Part shown: piece by piece, positions 57,897-64,000 of the stretch
How the letters are laid out: each line of letters starts with the position of its first letter
Numbering within the stretch: position 1 is the first letter of the stretch
NCBI RefSeq assembly: GCF_000427785.1
Contig: NZ_ATYR01000006.1
Coordinates: forward strand, 172,277 to 236,276
Direction: 5' to 3'
Source of the DNA: Massilia alkalitolerans DSM 17462
GTDB taxonomy: Bacteria; Pseudomonadota; Gammaproteobacteria; Burkholderiales; Burkholderiaceae_D
Length of the DNA: 64,000 nt
Translations under genes and position numbers: made by a program
The notes under the pieces: model-generated
Told to the model about the DNA's origin: nothing
Seen by the model: only the letters and a program-made list of their open reading frames with translations
Database searches by the model: none

Positions 57897-60233
57897 ATGA
57901 TTGCTTTCGATTTCGCCGCCGCCGGGCTGCTGCGCAAGGCCGCGGCCGCTGCACTGACCACGTGCTTCGCACTGCTCGGGGCCGCCCACGCCGCGCCGGT
58001 CGACTTGAACCAGGGCTGGCTGTTCCACCGCGACGACAGCCGCCAGGCCGCCGGCATCGAACAGGTCCCCGCCCATGGCTGGACCCGGGTCGACCTGCCG
58101 CACGCGGCGCGCATCGAAGCGCGGGTGCCGACGGCGCCCTGGCAGGGGACGGTCTTCTACAAGAAGCGGCTCCAGAGCGCGCTGCGTCCAGGGGAGCGCG
58201 CCATCCTGCGTTTCGAGGGCGTGATGAACGTGGCGGACGTCTGGCTGAACGGGAAGCACTTGGGCCAGCACCTGGGCGGCTACCTGCCGTTCGCCTTCGA
58301 CATCACCGACGTCCTGCAGGCGGGAGGCGACAACGAACTGGTGGTGCGCGCCAACAACGAAGACAACCCGATCACCGGACCCAAGCCGCTCAAGGACCTG
58401 GACTACATCCAGCACGGCGGCATCTACCGGGGCGTGTCGCTCGCGATCAAGCCGCCGGTGCACGTCACCGACGAGATGCTCTCGGCGTCGCCGGGCGGCG
58501 GCGGCATCTTCGTCACCACGACCCAGGCAGACAAGAAGGCGGCCGTGGTCCAGGTCAAGACCGAAGTCAGCAACACATCGAACAGCGCGCAGGCGGTGAC
58601 CGTGCGCCATACCCTGGCGTGGAAAGGCCGCGAGGTGGCCCGGGTGGAACAGCAGCTGCAACTGGCGGCGGGCGAACGCCGCCACGTGAGCATCCCGCTG
58701 AAACTCGCGCAGCCGAAGCTGTGGTCGCCGAAAGCACCGAACCTGTACCAGCTCGAAACGCGGGTAGCGGCCGCCGGCCGCGAAGACGTGGTAAACACCC
58801 GCATCGGCGTGCGCCGCCTGGCCTTCGAGGATGGCAAGCTGCTGCTCAATGGCGAGCCTGTCCAGCTGCGCGGCGTGAACCGGCACCAGGAATATCCCTA
58901 CGTCGGCTACGCGCTGTCGCAAGGCGCGGACCTGCGCGACGCGCTCCTGATCAAGAAGTACGGCTTCGACTACGTGCGCCTGTCGCATTATCCGCAGTCG
59001 CCCGCCTTCATGGCCGCGGCCGACGAGCTGGGGCTGATGGTGCTGCCGGCGATCCCGGGCTGGCAGTTCCACAACCCCGACCCCGCCTTTGCGCGCCAGG
59101 TGATCCGCACCTGCGCCGACATGATCCGGCGCGACCGCAACCACCCGAGCGTGCTGGCCTGGGAGTGCTCGCTGAACGAGAGCCGTATGCCGGACGCGCT
59201 GGTGCAGGCCCTGCACGACACGGTGCATGCCGAATATCCGGGCGACCAGGCCTTCTCGGCCGGCTGGGTGCCGCAGACCTATGACATCTACCTGCAGGCG
59301 CGCCAGCACAGGATAGGGAGCAAGCATGCGCTGCCGAACAAGCCGCTGATCGTGTCCGAATACGGCGACTGGGAATACTACGCCATGAACGCGGGCTTCA
59401 ACCAGGGCGCCTGGTCCGACCTGAAACCGGCCGACCGTTCCAGCCGCCAGGCGCTGGGGAGCGGCGAAACGCGACTGCTGCAGCAGGCCAGGAACGTGGC
59501 CGAGGCCCACGACGACAACTATGCAACCCCGGCCTTCGCGGACGGCTACTGGGTGATGTTCGACTACGCGCGCGGCTACGCGCCGGACCTCGAAGAGTCG
59601 GGCGCGATGAGCATCGAGCGCCTGCCCAAGTTCTCGGCCGAGTTCTTCCGCTCGCAGCGCGATGCGGCGGAAGTGTCGCCGCGCTGGGGCGGCGGCCCGA
59701 TGGTGTTCATCGCCAGCTACTGGCAGCCCGACTCGTCGCCGCGGGTGCGCGTGTTCAGCAATGCCGAGGAAGTCGAGCTGCGCCTGAACGGCAAGCCGGT
59801 CGGGCGCAAGAAGAGCCTGCCGTCGGCGACGCATCCGCGCCTGCGGCATCCGCCGCTGGAATTCGATACCGGCGGTTTCGCGCCCGGCGAACTGGTGGCG
59901 CGCGCGTATTCGGGCGGGCGCATGGTGGCCGAGCACCGCGTCCGCACCCCCGGCGCGCCGGTCAGGCTGGCGCTGGCGCTGGACGACATGGGCGTGCCCG
60001 CAACAAGCGGCGACCTGGTATTCGTGCGCGCCCGCCTGCTCGACGCCAACGGCACCACGGTGCCGCTGAGCGGCCGGGAAGTGGCCTTCACCGCCGGTCC
60101 GGGCGCCGAGATCGTCGGCAGCGCCACGGTCTCCACCGAGGCCGGCATCGCCAGCGTGCTGGTGCGCGTCCAGGGACCGCGCGCCAATCTGAGCGCCCAG
60201 GCCGACAACTTGACAGGAGGGCTCGCACCATGA
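57897..60233 (+). CDS. Secreted glycoside hydrolase family 2 (beta-galactosidase-like)
   Basis: A 778-aa exported enzyme. An N-terminal signal sequence (about residues 13-32, LRKAAAAALTTCFALLGAAHA) is followed by the family-2 sugar-binding jelly roll (VDLNQGWLFHRDDSRQAAG, VADVWLNGKHLGQHLGGYLPFAFDITD), an immunoglobulin-like domain, and a TIM barrel with RGVNRHQEYPYVGYALS, the acid/base Glu in WECSLNESRMPD, and the nucleophile Glu in LIVSEYGDWEY. C-terminal beta domains (VRVFSNAEEVELRLNGKPVG) resemble the family's extra Ig-like modules. It likely removes terminal galactose from galactosides in the periplasm or medium. Its stop overlaps the next glycosidase gene by 4 bases. The galT-galK operon diverges from it. 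Confidence 0.9.
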   Translation: MIAFDFAAAGLLRKAAAAALTTCFALLGAAHAAPVDLNQGWLFHRDDSRQAAGIEQVPAHGWTRVDLPHAARIEARVPTAPWQGTVFYKKRLQSALRPGERAILRFEGVMNVADVWLNGKHLGQHLGGYLPFAFDITDVLQAGGDNELVVRANNEDNPITGPKPLKDLDYIQHGGIYRGVSLAIKPPVHVTDEMLSASPGGGGIFVTTTQADKKAAVVQVKTEVSNTSNSAQAVTVRHTLAWKGREVARVEQQLQLAAGERRHVSIPLKLAQPKLWSPKAPNLYQLETRVAAAGREDVVNTRIGVRRLAFEDGKLLLNGEPVQLRGVNRHQEYPYVGYALSQGADLRDALLIKKYGFDYVRLSHYPQSPAFMAAADELGLMVLPAIPGWQFHNPDPAFARQVIRTCADMIRRDRNHPSVLAWECSLNESRMPDALVQALHDTVHAEYPGDQAFSAGWVPQTYDIYLQARQHRIGSKHALPNKPLIVSEYGDWEYYAMNAGFNQGAWSDLKPADRSSRQALGSGETRLLQQARNVAEAHDDNYATPAFADGYWVMFDYARGYAPDLEESGAMSIERLPKFSAEFFRSQRDAAEVSPRWGGGPMVFIASYWQPDSSPRVRVFSNAEEVELRLNGKPVGRKKSLPSATHPRLRHPPLEFDTGGFAPGELVARAYSGGRMVAEHRVRTPGAPVRLALALDDMGVPATSGDLVFVRARLLDANGTTVPLSGREVAFTAGPGAEIVGSATVSTEAGIASVLVRVQGPRANLSAQADNLTGGLAP

Positions 60234-63200
60234 AGACCGGCACGCTCCTCAAGCATGCGGCCCGCAGCTCGCTGGCCGTCCTCCTGTGGGGCGCCTGCGC
60301 GATCGGCCAGGCCGCCGAGGTGCTCGACCTGTCCGGCGCCTGGCAGTTCGCGCTGGATCGCGAGGACCAGGGGGTGGCGCAGGGCTGGCAAGGCCGCAGC
60401 CTGCCGGACAGCATCGAGCTGCCCGGCATCCTGAACGCGCAAGGCTACGGCGACGAGATCAGCGCCCAAACCCCGTGGGTATTGTCCCTGTACGACAAGC
60501 ACTGGCACCAGCGCGCGCAGTACCTGCCGTATGCCCAGCCGGGCAAGGTGAAGGTGCCCTTCCTGGCGCAGCCGCAACGCCACTACCTGGGCGCCGCCTG
60601 GTACGGGCGCGAGGTCGAGGTGCCGGCTACATGGAAGGGCAAGCGCGTGGTCCTGTTCCTGGAGCGGCCGCGCTGGGGATCGACGCTGTGGGTCGACGGG
60701 CGCGAGGTGGGCGCCAATCGCAGCCTGGTGGCCGAACACGCCTACGATCTCGGCCTCCTGGGGCCGGGCCGGCACCGCATCAGCGTCCGGGTCGACAACC
60801 GCATGCTGATGGACTACCGACCCGATTCGCACAGCGTCTCCGATTCGCAGGGCATGAGCTGGAACGGCATCGTCGGCAAGGTCGAACTGCGCGCCACCAC
60901 GCCGGTGTACATCGACGACGCCCAGGTATTCCCGCGCGTGAGCGACCGCAGCGCCCTGGTGCGGGTGCGGATCGGCAATGCCGGCGGCAAGGCGGGCAGC
61001 GGTACGCTCACGGCCAATGGCCGGCGCATTCCGGTGCGCTGGCTTGCATCCGGCGGCGAGGCGGAGTTCCGGGTGCAGTACCCGAAAAACGCGCAGACCT
61101 GGGACGAATGGAACCCGGCCCTGCACAAGCTCGCGCTGCGCCTGCAGGGCGAGGGCGCGGACGACCGGCAGCAACTGCGCTTCGGTTTCGTCGAGATCCG
61201 GGCCGAGGGCAAGGACATCCTGGTCAACGGCCGGCCCACCTTCTTCCGCGGCACCCATGACGGCGGCGGTTTTCCGCTCACCGGCCATCCGCCCACCGAT
61301 GTCGAATCCTGGAAGCGGATCTTCAGGATCAACAAGGCCTGGGGCATCAACCACGTGCGCTTCCATTCCTACAACCCGCCGCAGGCGGCCTTCGCCGCCG
61401 CCGACGAGGTCGGGATCTACCTGCAGGCCGAGCCGGGCATGTGGAATGCCGTCTCGCCCGGCACGCCGATGGAAGCCATGCTCTACGAGGAAAGCGAGCG
61501 CATGCTGCGCTCCTTCGGCAACCATCCTTCCTTCCTGCTGTTCAGCCCCAGCAACGAGCCGAAGGGCAACTGGAAAGCCGCCTTCGACAAGTGGATCGCC
61601 CATTACCGCGCGAAGGATCCGCGGCGCCTGTACACCAACGGCACCGGCCATACCGAACCCTCGGTGCCGGGACTGGACCAGGGCACCGACTTCCTGGCCG
61701 TCCAGCGCATTGGCCCCAAGCCCCTGCGCAACAAGACCGGCTGGTTCGGCCGCGACTATGCCGTCTCGCTCGAGGACGTCAAGGTGCCGGTGATCACCCA
61801 CGAGATCGGCCAGTGGATCGCCTATCCCGACTTCAAGGTGATCGACAAGTTCACCGGCTACCTGCGCCCCGGGAACTACGAGATCTTCCGCGATTCCGCG
61901 CGCGACCAGGGCGTGCTGGAGAAGAACGAGGAATTCGCGCTGGCCTCGGGCGCCTTCCAGCTGGCCTGCTACAAGGAAGAGATCGAAGCGGCGCTGCGCA
62001 CGCGCGGCATCTCGGGCTATCAGATGCTCGACCTGCACGACTACCTGGGCCAGGGCACGGCCCTGGTCGGGCTTCTGGACGCCTTCTGGGAGCCGAAGGG
62101 CTACGCCACGCCGGAGGGCTTCCGCCGCTTCAACGGCGAAACCGTGCCGCTGGCGCGCCTCGAGCGCCGCGTCTACACCACCGCGCAGCAGCTGGAGGTG
62201 CCGGTGGAGATCGCCCACTACGGCCGCGCCGACCTGCGCGCGGCCCGGCCCTGGTGGAAGCTGGTCGATAGCGCGGGCAAGACCGTGAACGAGGGTCGCT
62301 TGCCGGCGCGGGACATCGCCACCGGAACCAACGCCGCACTGGGACGGATCGGCCTCGACCTGTCGCAGCTGGCGGCGCCGCGGGAGTACCGGCTGGTGGT
62401 GGGCCTGGACGGCACCCAAATTGCCAACGACTGGAACCTGTGGGTCTACCCCGAACGGGTGGATGCCGCGGCGGCGCCGGGCGTGTTCGTCACCCATGCC
62501 TGGGTTGACGCGGAGCGCCTGCTGGCCGAGGGCGCGAAGGTGCTGTACATGCCGCCCAAGGCGGACCTGGACTGGACCTCGCCGCCGCTGGCGGACGTCC
62601 CGGTGTTCTGGAACCGCTTGATGAGCCCGGGCTGGAGCCGCATGCTCGGCACCTGGGTCGATACGGCGCATCCGGCGTTGGCGGGTTTTCCCACGGCCGC
62701 CCACCACGACTGGCAATGGACGGAACTGGTGGCGGGCGCACGCGCCATGAACCTCGGCCGCCTGCCACGCGCGCTGCAGCCGATCGTGCAGCCGATCGAC
62801 GACTGGAACCGCAACTACAAGCTGGGCCTGCTGTTCGAAGCCCGGGTAGGGAAGGGCCGGCTGCTGGTGTCGACCGCCGACCTGGCCAACCGCCTGGACG
62901 AGCGCGTGGTGGCGCGCCAGCTGCGCCGCTCAGTGCTGGACTACATGGCCAGCGATGCCTTCGTGCCGAAGATGGAGGTCACGCCCGCCGCGTTCAGGTC
63001 GGCCCTGTTCGATACCCGCGTGATGAAAAAGCTCGGCGCCACGGCCAGCGGCTGGCCGAACGCCGGCAATGCGGTCGATGGCGACCCGAATACCTTCGCC
63101 CTGCTGAATGCCCCCGCCGGCGCGCCCCGGCCGCAGACGGCGCTGACCATCGCCTTCCCCCAGGCGGTGCCCTTCGACGGCCTGGTCCTGATGCCGCGCC

Positions 63201-63547
63201 AGAACCACCGCGACCATGAGGGCGACGTGCGCGAGCTGTCGGTGCAGGTCAGCGACGATGGCCAGAGCTGGCGCGAAGTGCTGCGCACCGAGCTGGCGTC
63301 CAGCTTCGACCCGCAGGCGCTGCGCTTTGGCCAGGCCGTGAGCGCCCGCCAACTGCGGCTGGTGCCGCTGTCCGGCTTCGGCGCGGACCGCGCCAGCGCC
63401 TTTGCCGACGTCGCCGTCTCGTACACGGGGCCGGCCTTGCCGGCCCTGCCGGGTGACGTGGAATACAGCCGCTCGCGTTCGGCGAGCGCCGACGTCGACG
63501 AGGCCGGCATGGACGACCGGCGGCCGAGGGGCGGCAGCAGACCGTAA
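60230..63547 (+). CDS. Secreted GH2-like glycosidase with C-terminal discoidin (CBM32-like) domain
   Basis: A 1105-aa exported protein with a signal peptide (LLKHAARSSLAVLLWGACAIGQAAE). The N-terminal GH2 sugar-binding domain (LDLSGAWQFALDREDQG, LWVDGREVGANRSLVAEHAYDL) is followed by a TIM barrel with RGTHDGGGFPLTGHPPTDVESWKRIF, the acid/base pair Asn-Glu in FSPSNEPKGNW and a second Glu in VITHEIGQW. The last 150 residues (GWPNAGNAVDGDPNTFALLN, VRELSVQVSDDGQSWREVL) match a discoidin/F5-8C carbohydrate-binding module. The exact linkage is unclear; the galactose genes nearby favour a galactoside. ATG overlaps the preceding stop (ATGA). Confidence 0.85.
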   Translation: MKTGTLLKHAARSSLAVLLWGACAIGQAAEVLDLSGAWQFALDREDQGVAQGWQGRSLPDSIELPGILNAQGYGDEISAQTPWVLSLYDKHWHQRAQYLPYAQPGKVKVPFLAQPQRHYLGAAWYGREVEVPATWKGKRVVLFLERPRWGSTLWVDGREVGANRSLVAEHAYDLGLLGPGRHRISVRVDNRMLMDYRPDSHSVSDSQGMSWNGIVGKVELRATTPVYIDDAQVFPRVSDRSALVRVRIGNAGGKAGSGTLTANGRRIPVRWLASGGEAEFRVQYPKNAQTWDEWNPALHKLALRLQGEGADDRQQLRFGFVEIRAEGKDILVNGRPTFFRGTHDGGGFPLTGHPPTDVESWKRIFRINKAWGINHVRFHSYNPPQAAFAAADEVGIYLQAEPGMWNAVSPGTPMEAMLYEESERMLRSFGNHPSFLLFSPSNEPKGNWKAAFDKWIAHYRAKDPRRLYTNGTGHTEPSVPGLDQGTDFLAVQRIGPKPLRNKTGWFGRDYAVSLEDVKVPVITHEIGQWIAYPDFKVIDKFTGYLRPGNYEIFRDSARDQGVLEKNEEFALASGAFQLACYKEEIEAALRTRGISGYQMLDLHDYLGQGTALVGLLDAFWEPKGYATPEGFRRFNGETVPLARLERRVYTTAQQLEVPVEIAHYGRADLRAARPWWKLVDSAGKTVNEGRLPARDIATGTNAALGRIGLDLSQLAAPREYRLVVGLDGTQIANDWNLWVYPERVDAAAAPGVFVTHAWVDAERLLAEGAKVLYMPPKADLDWTSPPLADVPVFWNRLMSPGWSRMLGTWVDTAHPALAGFPTAAHHDWQWTELVAGARAMNLGRLPRALQPIVQPIDDWNRNYKLGLLFEARVGKGRLLVSTADLANRLDERVVARQLRRSVLDYMASDAFVPKMEVTPAAFRSALFDTRVMKKLGATASGWPNAGNAVDGDPNTFALLNAPAGAPRPQTALTIAFPQAVPFDGLVLMPRQNHRDHEGDVRELSVQVSDDGQSWREVLRTELASSFDPQALRFGQAVSARQLRLVPLSGFGADRASAFADVAVSYTGPALPALPGDVEYSRSRSASADVDEAGMDDRRPRGGSRP

Positions 63548-63612
63548 AAAAATCGGCGCTGTCACCACTACGTGTTGGAGATCTTGAACTGTTGAGCTGG
63601 GCCGATGTCAAA

Positions 63613-63637
63613 CCACTGTCCGATCGACAGTGGAGGT
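63613..63637 (+). promoter_or_regulatory. Hairpin touching transposase Shine-Dalgarno
   Basis: CCACTGTC (63613-63620) pairs with GACAGTGG (63626-63633) around a 5-base loop; the last two paired G residues are the first bases of the GGAGGT ribosome-binding site (63632-63637). It would limit translation of the transposase when RNA enters from outside. Confidence 0.5.
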
Positions 63638-63641
63638 GGCA

Positions 63642-64000
63642 ATGCAGGCGGCAAGCTTCAAACCGTGGCTGGCACGTGTCGCGCAGCTGACCAGGCGCCA
63701 GCGCGAACAATTGCTCGCGCTTTTGCGCCCGGCAGTTGGACTGGACCGTGTCTGTGCGACGATCGAGGAGGCCAGGAGCCCGTCTTCATGTCCGGCCTGT
63801 CAGGGTCGGCGGCTGCATCGCCACGGGCTCGTCCGCGGGGTACAGCGCTATCGCTGCTGCGCCTGCGGCAAGACTTTCAGCGCCTTGACGGGTACGCCGC
63901 TGGCCCGGCTGCGCCACCGCGCCAAATGGCTGGATTACCTGGACGGCATGCTCGAGGGCCAGTCGGTGCGCAAGACGGCAGACCGGCTCGGCGTGCACCG
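63642..64000 (+). CDS. IS1595-family transposase, N-terminal part (truncated by window end)
   Basis: The frame is open from ATG 63642 to the last base, giving 119 residues. The zinc-ribbon region SSCPACQGRRLHRHG, then RGVQRYRCCACGKTFSALTGTPL, and the helix-turn-helix RHRAKWLDYLDGMLEGQSVRKTADRLGVHR, match the N-terminal part of ISXO2-like/IS1595 transposases; the DDE/N catalytic domain is beyond the window. GGAGGTGGCA precedes the ATG and is partly paired in a hairpin. Confidence 0.87.
   Translation, partial: MQAASFKPWLARVAQLTRRQREQLLALLRPAVGLDRVCATIEEARSPSSCPACQGRRLHRHGLVRGVQRYRCCACGKTFSALTGTPLARLRHRAKWLDYLDGMLEGQSVRKTADRLGVH

Larger units (their letters stand above)
63555..64000 (+). mobile_element. 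IS1595-family insertion sequence, left part (continues past window)
   Basis: The element appears to start with GGCGCTGTCACCACTA (63555-63570), the terminal-repeat style of IS1595-type elements. It contains the transposase start at 63642. The insertion point is 8 bases past the stop codon of the second glycosidase. The right end and any target duplication lie outside the window. Confidence 0.7.

Noticed and set aside
59717..62716. Open frame of 999 codons antisense to the two glycosidases
   Set aside because: Shadow composition, spans the junction of two real genes on the other strand, no recognisable protein features.

Overview
The window is a 64 kb chromosomal stretch of a GC-rich Gram-negative bacterium. 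Codon use, a betaproteobacterial-type type VI secretion locus, a phasin, and housekeeping genes such as cysE, accA and tilS point to Burkholderiales, most likely an Oxalobacteraceae member of the Massilia/Telluria kind. That placement is inference from family resemblance, not a database result. Genes are tightly packed with many 4-base start/stop overlaps, and long open frames antisense to real genes are GC artefacts.

Layout. 1-540: 3' end of a TonB-dependent receptor. 0.8-1.2 kb: two tiny ORFs. 1.4-4.3 kb: an operon of two LiaF-like membrane proteins plus a LytS/LytTR two-component pair, preceded by a 12-bp direct repeat with a 21-bp period. 4.3-8.2 kb: an operon on the minus strand encoding a FAN1-like VRR-NUC nuclease and a nuclease-helicase fusion, with a perfect LexA (SOS) box at 8211-8230. 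8.3-10.1 kb: a Pro/Ala-rich anchored envelope protein and a divergent M15 peptidase. 10.3-26.2 kb: a type VI secretion locus (tssM, tagF, an OmpA-like gene, tssL-K-J on the opposite strand, a TPR lipoprotein, tssB, tssC, hcp, tssE, clpV, tssA). It lacks tssF, tssG and vgrG. A strong terminator-like structure sits between hcp and tssE.

26.3-31.2 kb: phasin, a small secreted protein, an unrecognised 634-aa protein, a CueR-like MerR regulator, an uncharacterised protein, and four identical tandem tRNA-Leu(CAG) genes. 31.2-48.3 kb: mainly housekeeping genes (rnr, rlmB, cysE, yceH, lpxH, two cyclophilins, cysS, an AlkA-like glycosylase, accA, tilS, lysC), interrupted by a GntR-controlled ABC transporter operon and an orphan MqsA-like regulator. 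48.4-48.7 kb: tRNA-Ser(GCT), its terminator, and an unusual hairpin-rich block holding an inverted, interrupted copy of the tRNA 3' end.

48.7-54.4 kb: a TadE/TadG minor-pilin cluster without the Tad machinery, then a PAS-PAS-GGDEF-EAL protein. 54.4-63.5 kb: a galactoside-utilisation locus, with galT-galK-aldo/keto reductase on the minus strand and two secreted family-2 glycosidases diverging on the plus strand. The likely logic is that secreted enzymes release galactose, which GalK and GalT then feed into the Leloir pathway. From 63.55 kb the left part of an IS1595-family element begins 8 bases after the last glycosidase and runs off the end.

The best leads are the SOS-box FAN1/helicase-nuclease operon, the T6SS lacking baseplate genes, the repeats ahead of the LytTR operon, the tRNA-Ser-derived inverted structure, the 117-bp element with 13-bp perfect terminal inverted repeats, and the orphan 634-aa protein.
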